64,000 nt of DNA from Algibacter marinivivus (lineage in GTDB: Bacteria > Bacteroidota > Bacteroidia > Flavobacteriales > Flavobacteriaceae), in NCBI RefSeq assembly GCF_003143755.1, contig NZ_QFRI01000003.1, positions 124,001 to 188,000 on the forward strand, written 5' to 3'. A program made the position numbers and the translations under genes. Below are positions 7,388 through 15,268 of the stretch, one piece after another. Each line of letters starts with the position of its first letter. The stretch's first letter is position 1. The notes beneath the pieces are model-generated. The model ran no database searches. It saw only the letters and a program-made list of their open reading frames with translations, and was not told the DNA's origin.

Positions 7388-10300
7388 TATGCTAATACTT
7401 TTGAGTTTTGAAGTATCTCTCTAACTTCAGTTTTACAACTTCCACAACCTAAACCTGCTCCTGTTTTATCACAAAGCGTCGTAAAATCTGTGCATCCTTT
7501 TGAAATAGCTTCTTCTATATTTCCTGAGCCAACTTGACTACAAGAGCACACTAACTTACCTATAACGGGCACATCATTTGAAGACCCTCGAAGTAATTTA
7601 TCACGCTTTTCAGCCATTTCAATTTTACTATCAATCATGGTTTTAAATTCGGCAAATTCATTCTTATCGCCCATTAAAACTGCGCCTACCAACAAATCAT
7701 CTTTTACAATACATTTTTTATAATAGCGCTTTTTAATATCTGTAAAAATAATTTCCTCATAGCTATCATCATTTTCGGGGACACTAATATTTCCAATGCT
7801 ACATAAATTCAAATCATTGAATTTTAGAATATTCATGAGTACAGAACCATTGTATGAACAACTCACATCTCCAGCAATAAAGTTTGCCAAAATATTGGCT
7901 TGCTCTTCTGCAGCAGACGTAATACCGAATAGCTGATTGTTAAATTCTGCAATTTCTCCAATAGCAAAAATATCAGGATGAGACGATTGTAAATGTTGAT
8001 TTACTTTCACACCCCTTATACATTTTATACCATTTTCTCTAGCAATTTCTACATTTGGAATTGTACCAATAGCATATACAATAGCATTTGCTGTTATCGA
8101 TTTTCCACTTTTTAGTGTGATATTTAATTCGCCTGTATCTTCATCATCAAACACCGTACTTACTTCATTATCAAAATAAATTTGGATACCACGTTCTTGA
8201 ACATCTAAAGCCAATAATTTACTAGACACTTTATCTAATTGACGCTCCATCAAGCGCGAACCACGTTGTACAATTGTAATTTTTGCATTTTTATGTTTCA
8301 TGGCTGCTGCTAACTCCAAACCAAGTAATCCACCACCAACAATAACCACATGCTGCTCTTCTGGAGGTAATCCTGTAGCCTCTAAATAGGCTTTAAAACT
8401 ATCGGCATCACTTTTATTACGCATCGTAAAACGCCCTGGCAAATCTATTTGCACATCCTTTGGAATAAAGGCGCGACTACCAGTTGCCAATATCAATTTA
8501 TCGAAATTATGCGTAGCTTCATTACTATCTGTTACTACTTTTTGATCTTTATCAATTTTTGTGATAAAAGTTTCAGGATGTAAATGAACATTTAGCTTTT
8601 TAAGCTCTTTTTCTTTAATTTTAAGAAGTTGCTCCCATGATAATTCTTCAGTAACATATTCTGGCAACAAGACGCGATTGTAGAACAAATTTGGTTCTTT
8701 TGAAAACACATGAATTTCATCTGTTTCATTCTGTTCTCTATAATTTTGAACAAATCGGAATGCTGCAGCTCCTGCCCCAGCGATTATAATTTTTTCAGCT
8801 GTCTTTTTATATTTTGAAACCGAGACCCTTGTGAACTTAAAATCAGGTTCTTTTGATGTAGGGTCAACGTGCGTATTCGTTAAATTATTAGCACGGTTTA
8901 AATTACTTTGTAATTGTTTGCCCCAATGCATTGGTAAAAACACCACGCCTTTTTTAATGTTCTCTGTAATTTTTGCACGCACTCGAACCACACCATTCTC
9001 ACTTGTAATTTCAGTAATAGTACCATCTTTTATTTTATTCAAATACGCATCTACAGGATGAATTTCTAAAACAGGTGTTGGGTAATGCGTTTTTAATCTA
9101 GATACCTTTCCTGTTTTTGTCATGGTATGCCATTGGTCTCGAACACGTCCTGTTGTTAAAATCAAAGGATAGGTTTCATTCGGCTTAACCGATGTATTTT
9201 CAATAGTACTTGGTAAATTAAACTGTGCTTTCTGTGATGGTGTATAGAATTTTTTATCTTCAAAAAGTCGAGGCGTTCCTTGATGCCTATGTTCAGGAAC
9301 TGGCCATTGAAAGGTGCCTTCGTTTTTTAATCTATCGTAATTTAAAAAGGACACATCAATATTTGTCCCCTTAGTCATAGATGCATATTCATCGTAAATT
9401 TCGCTAGCATTATTAAAGTTGAATCCTCTAAAGCCCATACGCTGAGCGAAATCACAAAAAATTTCAACATCTGGTCTGGCTTCTCCTGGAGCTTCTATTT
9501 CTTTAGGTAAATATGAAATTCGACGTTCAGAATTCGTCATGGTGCCTTCCTTCTCTAACCACGCTGCTGCTGGTAATACTAAATCCGCGAAAGCGACCGT
9601 ATCCGATTTATGAGAAATCTCTTGAACCACAACAAACTTTGCATTTTTCATGGCTTTTTCAATACGATTCAAATTGGGTAAACTTACCAATGGGTTTGTA
9701 CATGCAATCCAAACCGCTTTCATTTTACCGCTTTCTAATGCATCAAACATTTCGGTTGCTGTGAGTCCGGGTTTTGGATTTATTTTATCAACACCCCAAA
9801 ATTGCGCTACTTCTCTACGGTGTTCTTCATTCATTAAATCTTTATGAACCGCCAAAAGATTCGCCATACCTCCTACTTCTCGCCCGCCCATCGCATTAGG
9901 CTGTCCTGTTAATGAAAACGGACCAGCACCTGGTTTTCCAACTTGCCCAGTAATTAACGATAAGTTTAATAAGGATACATTTTTATCGGTACCTACTACA
10001 CTTTGATTTAAGCCCATAGCCCACATACTTATAAAACCTTTTGAAAGCCCTATCATATCTGCTGCTTGTTGAATGTCCTTTTCAGGAACACCACATAATT
10101 TTGAAGCTTGCTTTAAAGATGTTTTAAAAATTAAATCTTTATAATCTTGAAATCCCTGCGTATGGTTTTTTATAAATTTCTCATCGATTAATCCACGTTT
10201 GTATAAACAGCGACCAATAGCATTGTAAAGAATGACATCCGTTCCTGGAAGGAGTTGTAAATGTAAATCTGCAAAATTAGCGGTATCTGTCTTTCTTGGG

Positions 10301-10908
10301 TCAACCACTATAATTTTAACATCTGGATTGTCCTCTTTATGTTTTTCTAAGCGTCTAAATAAAATAGGATGACACCAAGCAGGGTTTGCTCCAGTGATTA
10401 AAAAGGTATCTGCCAATTCAATATCAGCATACGAAATCGGTACACTATCTTCCCCAAAGGCTTTTTTATAACCAACCACCGCAGAACTCATACATAATCG
10501 GGAGTTGGTATCAATATTATTTGTCCCTAAAAAGCCTTTTGTAAGTTTATTGGCAATGTAATATTCTTCAGTTAAACTTTGTCCAGATACGTAAAACCCA
10601 ACGCTATCAGATCCATGTTTTTTGATGATGGATTTAAAAACGCTCGCTGCTCTATCTAAAGCATCGTCCCAACTCACACGCTCACGAGGATGTGATCTAC
10701 TCCAACGCATTTCAGGGTATAAAATCCTATCAGAAGTATCATTTGCAACGTAATGCAAATTCATGCCCTTGGAACATAGCATCCCTTTGTTGACAGGATG
10801 ATCTTTATCGCCTTCTACAAAAACAGTATTTTTAGCATCTTTTTTAACAATAATACCACAACCTACACCGCAGTAGGAACACGTTGTTTTTATTTCGTTT
10901 TTCATCAT
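7387..10908 (-). CDS. nasA: Assimilatory nitrate reductase fused to a NirB-like flavoprotein module
   Basis: 1173 aa, much longer than an ordinary catalytic subunit. Residues 1-~690 are a bis-MGD molybdoenzyme of the Nas/Nap type: 4Fe-4S cysteines 10, 13, 17 and 45 (TCSYCGVGCG, then GMLCSKG), the probable Mo-ligand Cys in NSRLCMSSA, and the cofactor-binding tail TTGRVRDQWH. From ~704 on, KIIIAGAGAAAF starts an FAD/NAD(P) disulfide-reductase-like domain as in NirB. Residues ~1113-1165 are a BFD-like 2Fe-2S domain (CSCSQ, then GAGLGCGSCK). One chain therefore carries NAD(P)H oxidation and nitrate reduction. The first two codons are both ATG, and either may start. Confidence 0.93.
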   Translation of the reverse strand: MMKNEIKTTCSYCGVGCGIIVKKDAKNTVFVEGDKDHPVNKGMLCSKGMNLHYVANDTSDRILYPEMRWSRSHPRERVSWDDALDRAASVFKSIIKKHGSDSVGFYVSGQSLTEEYYIANKLTKGFLGTNNIDTNSRLCMSSAVVGYKKAFGEDSVPISYADIELADTFLITGANPAWCHPILFRRLEKHKEDNPDVKIIVVDPRKTDTANFADLHLQLLPGTDVILYNAIGRCLYKRGLIDEKFIKNHTQGFQDYKDLIFKTSLKQASKLCGVPEKDIQQAADMIGLSKGFISMWAMGLNQSVVGTDKNVSLLNLSLITGQVGKPGAGPFSLTGQPNAMGGREVGGMANLLAVHKDLMNEEHRREVAQFWGVDKINPKPGLTATEMFDALESGKMKAVWIACTNPLVSLPNLNRIEKAMKNAKFVVVQEISHKSDTVAFADLVLPAAAWLEKEGTMTNSERRISYLPKEIEAPGEARPDVEIFCDFAQRMGFRGFNFNNASEIYDEYASMTKGTNIDVSFLNYDRLKNEGTFQWPVPEHRHQGTPRLFEDKKFYTPSQKAQFNLPSTIENTSVKPNETYPLILTTGRVRDQWHTMTKTGKVSRLKTHYPTPVLEIHPVDAYLNKIKDGTITEITSENGVVRVRAKITENIKKGVVFLPMHWGKQLQSNLNRANNLTNTHVDPTSKEPDFKFTRVSVSKYKKTAEKIIIAGAGAAAFRFVQNYREQNETDEIHVFSKEPNLFYNRVLLPEYVTEELSWEQLLKIKEKELKKLNVHLHPETFITKIDKDQKVVTDSNEATHNFDKLILATGSRAFIPKDVQIDLPGRFTMRNKSDADSFKAYLEATGLPPEEQHVVIVGGGLLGLELAAAMKHKNAKITIVQRGSRLMERQLDKVSSKLLALDVQERGIQIYFDNEVSTVFDDEDTGELNITLKSGKSITANAIVYAIGTIPNVEIARENGIKCIRGVKVNQHLQSSHPDIFAIGEIAEFNNQLFGITSAAEEQANILANFIAGDVSCSYNGSVLMNILKFNDLNLCSIGNISVPENDDSYEEIIFTDIKKRYYKKCIVKDDLLVGAVLMGDKNEFAEFKTMIDSKIEMAEKRDKLLRGSSNDVPVIGKLVCSCSQVGSGNIEEAISKGCTDFTTLCDKTGAGLGCGSCKTEVREILQNSKVLA

Positions 10909-11085
10909 CTAAGGCAAGCATTTAATACGAATTAAACCAATAATTATTTAGTAATCAAACCTTTAGTTTATTATTCCTAATACTTTAAAAAAGCCCTTAT
11001 TTATTTTTGATTTGATAAAAATCTATGCTAAAAATTTTGACTTTGATGTTTCTTTAGCTAAGAATAAACAGGTTTGAAACAATAT

Positions 11086-11133
11086 CAAAACTACGTAATA
11101 ATACTTAATTTTAGTTGTTTAAAATTACGTAAT
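11086..11133 (-). promoter_or_regulatory. nasA promoter with two TACGTA sites
   Basis: The 477 bp between the regulator gene and nasA hold no gene. On the minus strand TAGTTTTG (11093 to 11086) is a perfect -7 box, which would give a leader of about 170 nt. A TACGTA (11092-11097) overlaps it, and a perfect palindrome ATTACGTAAT lies at 11124-11133, centred 42 bp from the end of the -7 box. No TTG-type -33 element is seen, which fits activator dependence. No riboswitch was recognised in the leader, and nothing was recognised in 11134-11385. Confidence 0.55.
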
Positions 11134-11385
11134 AGAAAAAAATTATGATGTTGATAATTTAGGAATGTGGATTTTGTGGATTTGGTAAAATGAAGGAAAT
11201 TTAATTATTTATTTTAAGAAATATTAAATGATACTCAACTAAATAATAGAAAGAAACCAAAATTTAAAAACAATAAGATTAGCGACCAATTGCTAACAAG
11301 AGAATTCTAAGATGCTATATTTCTCTATTGGATACTCTTTTATAGATTGAACAACAACGTCTTGTATTATTACAATAAGACCATA

Positions 11386-12051
11386 TTAAACTAGCCCAAA
11401 CTCCTTAGCCTTATGGCTCAATTCCATTAAGTTTTTAACCTCTAACTTTTTCATGAGATTAAAACGGTGTACTTCGGCGGTACGTTTACTGATTTGAAGT
11501 TCATCAGCAATATCTTTGTTATTTTTAAGCTCTAAAACCAAACCTAAAATTTGCTTTTCGCGTTTGGTTAATTTAAAAGGATCTTCTTTTGGTGTTGCTT
11601 TTGCTGTAGCTGCTGTATTGGTGTTACCATTCACAAAATTATTCATGATAATTGCTGATACATCTCCTGTAAAATATTTACCTCCAGAAGCTACTTTAGT
11701 TACCGCTTTTAAGAATTCATCTTTACTAGCTCCTTTTAACAAATAACCATCTGCACCTGCTTGAATAGCTTGTACTACATATTCCTCGGAATCGTGCATG
11801 GATAATACCAATGTTCTAACATCTTTATGTGACTTACTCATCTCGCCAACCACTTCAATACCATTCATTTCTGGCATTCTGATATCTACAATCAACACAT
11901 GGGGTTTATTTCTAGTTATTACTTCTAGAGCTTCTTTCCCGTTTGAGGCTTCATCTATCACAACAATTCCTGATTGGTCTTCCAAAAGGGCTTTAATACC
12001 ATCTCTAACTAAAACATGATCGTCTGCAAGTACAACATTGATTACATCCAT
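11386..12051 (-). CDS. NarL/FixJ-family response regulator of nitrate assimilation
   Basis: 221 aa from the ATG at 12051. A frame extension to a TTG at 12060 exists, but MDVINVVLADDH is the usual beginning. Receiver domain: Asp9-10-11 region ADDH, phospho-acceptor Asp56 in LIVDIRMP, Lys in YLLKGASK. The C-terminal ~65 residues are a LuxR-type helix-turn-helix (LTKREKQILGLVLELKNNKDIADELQ, in shorter segments). It lies 180 bp downstream of a NarX-like kinase gene and upstream of nasA, so nitrate-responsive activation is likely. It has its own promoter with two TACGTA sites. Confidence 0.9.
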   Translation of the reverse strand: MDVINVVLADDHVLVRDGIKALLEDQSGIVVIDEASNGKEALEVITRNKPHVLIVDIRMPEMNGIEVVGEMSKSHKDVRTLVLSMHDSEEYVVQAIQAGADGYLLKGASKDEFLKAVTKVASGGKYFTGDVSAIIMNNFVNGNTNTAATAKATPKEDPFKLTKREKQILGLVLELKNNKDIADELQISKRTAEVHRFNLMKKLEVKNLMELSHKAKEFGLV

Positions 12052-12070
12052 AAATAACAAATTATAAGTA

Positions 12071-12101
12071 CAAAAGTAATAAAATTACGTAATACTACGT
12101 A
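12071..12101 (-). promoter_or_regulatory. Promoter of the NarL-like regulator with two TACGTA sites
   Basis: TACTTTTG on the minus strand (12078 to 12071) fits the -7 box and lies 19 bp before the ATG. TACGTA occurs at 12086-12091, inside ATTACGTAAT, and at 12096-12101, one helical turn apart. The same hexamer is found in the nasA and nirB promoters, which suggests one shared regulator and autoregulation. Confidence 0.55.
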
Positions 12102-12232
12102 TTTTACAGGTTACGGTATCTAGTTATTAATTTTATTATATAAATTTTATAAAACTCCTTTCGATATTCCCAAGAAGGTAATTAGAGTTTTTTAGCCATT
12201 TAACGAGAGGAGACATGACTAACTCGAATCAA

Positions 12233-14047
12233 CTAATCCAAAGGAATATTCAAAGTAACCCTTGTCCCTTTGCCCGCTTCCGAAGTTAAAAATAAACGTC
12301 CATCAATATACTTAATACGTTCTTGCATAAAAGTCATGCCCATACCGCCATCGCCTGTTTTTACAAACTTCACTTTATCTGGATTAAATCCTTTTCCATT
12401 ATCATCAATAACAATACTCAAAATATTTTTACTATGCGACAAAGACACAATGATGTGAGTAGACTCCGCATACTTAATAGCGTTATTAATAGCCTCTTGT
12501 GTAATACGGTAAATATTAATTTCGGCAAGTGAATCCAAACGTTGATTAAAATCGGTTTTATTAAATAACACAATATCTTTCCCTGTAAGTTTCGTCAATT
12601 CTAAAGTTAATTTACTCAAAGCGGGTACAATACCATGGTCTGATAATTCTGGAGGCGTCAGGTTAAATGTTGCTGTCCTAACCCCTTTTATAATATTTGT
12701 AGTAAGTGTTTTTAAATGTTCAATTTTAGCACTAGCCTTTTCAACATCTTTTGTATCTATACTTTCTAAATTATATTTTAAACCCGTAAGCATTTGCCCT
12801 ATACCATCATGCACATCTTTAGCAATACGGTTTTGCTCTTTTTCTTGGTTTTCAATAATCTTACTAGAAATGATTTTCTGCTGATTCATTTGTTCCTCAA
12901 AACTCTTTTCAGTCAGTCTATCAATTTCTAATTGAGCCACTTTTCGAGCAGTAATTTCAGAAGCAATAATCAATAATTCTGATTTCTCTTCGGTAGGCGA
13001 ATATGGAATCACAGCCATTTCTAACCATACATGATTTCCATCCTTCGTAGTGGCTTTAACCTCACCTTGCCAACCTGTTTTTTTATGCTTATTGATGATG
13101 TCTTCAATAACAAATTGCTCCTGGTCTTCAGTAGATAAAACCGTCCAAAACAAAGTGACATCATTAAATTTGGAAAACTTAAATAATCGGGAAAACTTAT
13201 TTCCCATGTGTACCAAACTTCCGTTAGGCAAAATACGCGCAAAAAGCAATGTATCGTCCATAGCACGACTTAAAGCACTTAATTCCTGAATGGATTTTTC
13301 CTTGGCTTTACTCAACTCATCAGCATCAAACGCCATTTTTTTTGCCCGTTTTTCAGCAAATAACAACTCCGCTAAAGTTGATTTTACCGACTTTGCAGCA
13401 GGCCAAAAAATAAATAAAAACTCACCTAAAAGAATCAATAAAGTCAATGCCGTTAACCACAACTCTAATTGACGCAACCATGCTACTTTTTCATCAGCTT
13501 CCAGATCATACTGATTAACAATATCATCCATCATCATCAAAAAATCAGCTTCATAAGCTTTTACTTTTTCAATATCATCAACATATTGCTCTAAAGTTAA
13601 AGGCGGTATATTTTCAATCTTATTAATAATAGCTTTTGAAGCCTTACTTATGGTATCAAAAACAGGATTTAAAGCCTTATATTTTTTCGAAACCCTTTTA
13701 CTATTCGTATTGGGCAACCCTAAGCTATCATTTCCGTTTTGAAGCGCATGATGAGACAACTCCCATAAATGCAAGGTCTCCTTAATATTATCCTTTAAAA
13801 GAATCCGATTTTTAGGGTTGGTTTCTGCAGAAAGCGAAACAACATCTTTAGTTAGTTTCTGGCTCAACATACGTTGCCTACCCGCCACATTAATAACAGT
13901 AGAATCACTTTCTTGTCCGCTTAGGTGTGTTCTTATCAACACCTGACTCACAATTACAGAAAGTGCAATGGTACTAAAACCAATAATATACAAACGGCGA
14001 AGTTTATCAAAAGTCCTTTGGTCTAATGAATTGCCGTTCTTTGTCAT
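12233..14047 (-). CDS. NarX-like nitrate-sensing histidine kinase
   Basis: 604 aa from the ATG at 14047; the ORF can be extended two codons to a TTG. A membrane span at about 18-40 is followed by a PilJ/NIT-type sensor with a P-box-like segment at residues 53-65 (NVAGRQRMLSQKL), the region that binds nitrate in NarX. A second span lies near 197-220. A PAS domain follows at about 260-375. The kinase core is HisKA_3 type (DVHDGIGQMLTGL contains the phospho-His) with a C-terminal HATPase (GDGGMGMTFMQERI). HisKA_3 kinases pair with NarL-type regulators, and one is encoded next. It is the fourth gene of the nirB operon, 10 bp after the DUF4202 gene. Confidence 0.88.
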   Translation of the reverse strand: MTKNGNSLDQRTFDKLRRLYIIGFSTIALSVIVSQVLIRTHLSGQESDSTVINVAGRQRMLSQKLTKDVVSLSAETNPKNRILLKDNIKETLHLWELSHHALQNGNDSLGLPNTNSKRVSKKYKALNPVFDTISKASKAIINKIENIPPLTLEQYVDDIEKVKAYEADFLMMMDDIVNQYDLEADEKVAWLRQLELWLTALTLLILLGEFLFIFWPAAKSVKSTLAELLFAEKRAKKMAFDADELSKAKEKSIQELSALSRAMDDTLLFARILPNGSLVHMGNKFSRLFKFSKFNDVTLFWTVLSTEDQEQFVIEDIINKHKKTGWQGEVKATTKDGNHVWLEMAVIPYSPTEEKSELLIIASEITARKVAQLEIDRLTEKSFEEQMNQQKIISSKIIENQEKEQNRIAKDVHDGIGQMLTGLKYNLESIDTKDVEKASAKIEHLKTLTTNIIKGVRTATFNLTPPELSDHGIVPALSKLTLELTKLTGKDIVLFNKTDFNQRLDSLAEINIYRITQEAINNAIKYAESTHIIVSLSHSKNILSIVIDDNGKGFNPDKVKFVKTGDGGMGMTFMQERIKYIDGRLFLTSEAGKGTRVTLNIPLD

Positions 14048-14057
14048 AGTCAAAAAT

Positions 14058-14642
14058 TTACGAAATAGCTTGTTTTACAAGCGCTAAGCTCTTTTCAGAA
14101 AACGGAAGTTTCAAAGCAGCCTTATGTCCTTTATCAGACATTTTTACCCATGTTTTTTTCAGAATATCAATGATTTTTTCGTCATCATGCTTAGCAGCAA
14201 ACTCATCAAAATAGTAATCTAAAAACACCAAGCAAATAGTATCCTCTAAAGTTTGAGACTCTTCGTTTTTCTTAATCAGTTTTTTAAGAATAATAGCCTT
14301 AACCCTATCTGTAAACTGGTCATCGTAACCCACCTGTTTTAAAATATCAGCTGTTAAGTCACCATGCATTTTCTTTAAGGTTTCTCGCCATTTCAAGTAT
14401 CCTACACGATCCATCGGGTATGCATCACGAGCAATTTTCCAACGGCAAATATGTTGTGCACGCGCCGCAATCTGTAACGCTTTAGAGGCATTAGGTTCAA
14501 ACTGCAATAATTTTCGTGTCATACGCTGCGAGTACAACAATTCCTTTGGGTAGTCCATCCCAGCAACCTGGTAAGTATTTATATCTTCAGAGTTGGCTTT
14601 ATCAATTAACGCAATTGCGGTTTCAAATCTGGTAGGCTTCAT
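14058..14642 (-). CDS. DUF4202 family protein
   Basis: 194 aa, predicted all-helical, no signal peptide or membrane span. The beginning (RFETAIALIDKANSEDINTY), the middle (IAARAQHICRWKIARDAYPM) and the segment GYLKWRETLKKMHGDL match DUF4202 as I remember it. The conserved His and Asp residues give it an HD-hydrolase-like look, but no reaction is known. It lies between nirD and the NarX-like kinase, with 30 bp to nirD and 10 bp to the kinase, so it is probably an accessory protein of nitrite/nitrate assimilation. Confidence 0.85.
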   Translation of the reverse strand: MKPTRFETAIALIDKANSEDINTYQVAGMDYPKELLYSQRMTRKLLQFEPNASKALQIAARAQHICRWKIARDAYPMDRVGYLKWRETLKKMHGDLTADILKQVGYDDQFTDRVKAIILKKLIKKNEESQTLEDTICLVFLDYYFDEFAAKHDDEKIIDILKKTWVKMSDKGHKAALKLPFSEKSLALVKQAIS

Positions 14643-14672
14643 AAAATTTGTGTTTTGGTCTGTTCATTAATC

Positions 14673-15044
14673 CTAAAAGCCAATATACACATTTCCCTCT
14701 TCAATTTTAACAGGATAAGTAGCAATTTTTAAATCCTCACCAGCCAAATTACGCCCATCTTCCAAAGAAAAATTCTTCTTATGCATCGGGCAAGCCACCT
14801 TAGGAATATCATCCTTATCTCCTATCATTCCTAATGAAAGCACCATTTCCATTTTATGCGGACACAAATTCTGTGTTGCATACCATTTCCCTGTTCTCGA
14901 AAAATTATATACCGCAATCTGCTTACTTTTATACTTAATGCAGGCACCACTATTCTCAGGAAAATCAGTCGTTTCCCCCACTCTAAACCACTCTTTTACA
15001 GCATCTTCAGTAACTGTTACGTATTGATTCAATATATCTTGCAT
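14673..15044 (-). CDS. nirD: Nitrite reductase small subunit (Rieske-type)
   Basis: 123 aa, the usual NirD length. A Rieske 2Fe-2S fold is shown by Cys-Pro-His (NLCPHKMEM) and Cys-Pro-Met-His (VACPMHKKNF), followed by SLEDGRNL. Both cluster Cys-His pairs are present, whereas some NirD proteins have lost them. It partners NirB in NADH-dependent reduction of nitrite to ammonium in the cytoplasm. The gap to nirB (224 bp) is wide for one operon and holds a mobile-looking repeat (15072-15163), which has probably split the pair. Confidence 0.93.
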   Translation of the reverse strand: MQDILNQYVTVTEDAVKEWFRVGETTDFPENSGACIKYKSKQIAVYNFSRTGKWYATQNLCPHKMEMVLSLGMIGDKDDIPKVACPMHKKNFSLEDGRNLAGEDLKIATYPVKIEEGNVYIGF

Positions 15045-15071
15045 AATTCTATATTTTAAATTTTTATTTGT

Positions 15072-15163
15072 GCGTTACCACAAGGGTCGGCTTTTATTCA
15101 TAGCTTTTTATTATATATTATCGAATTCATGAACATAAATATTTCTCTGCAATCCCTAACGCG
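15072..15163 (+). repeat. Palindromic-ended intergenic element, copy R1
   Basis: Starts GCGTTACC and ends CCCTAACGCG, so the tips GCGTTA/TAACGC are inverted repeats. Inside are GGGTCGGCTTTTATTCAT and GAATTCATGAACATAAATAT, both close to copy R3 at 32497. It lies downstream of the nirB stop and upstream of nirD. The remaining bases up to 15268 hold a short TCCCC/GGGGA hairpin (15170-15194) and an A/C/T-rich stretch without a gene. Confidence 0.75.
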
Positions 15164-15268
15164 AAACTCTCCCCTAGCCACTCCAAGGAGGGGAACTCTC
15201 ACTCATCTGGGTATTTTATTCGCAAACAAACTAACTTCCAACTTCAAGCTACCAACTTCTTTACTTCC

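Noticed and set aside
10909-11085. Riboswitch (such as a molybdenum-cofactor type) in the nasA leader
   Set aside because: No conserved fold could be traced by eye; only AT-rich sequence is seen.
12215-12289. 24-codon plus-strand ORF with a purine-rich stretch (GAGAGGAG) before its ATG
   Set aside because: Mostly antisense to the 3' end of the NarX-like gene, very short, no recognisable product; Shine-Dalgarno sequences are not typical here.
15170-15194. TCCCC/GGGGA hairpin as a terminator of nirB
   Set aside because: Short stem without a T-run; more likely part of the decayed repeat region.
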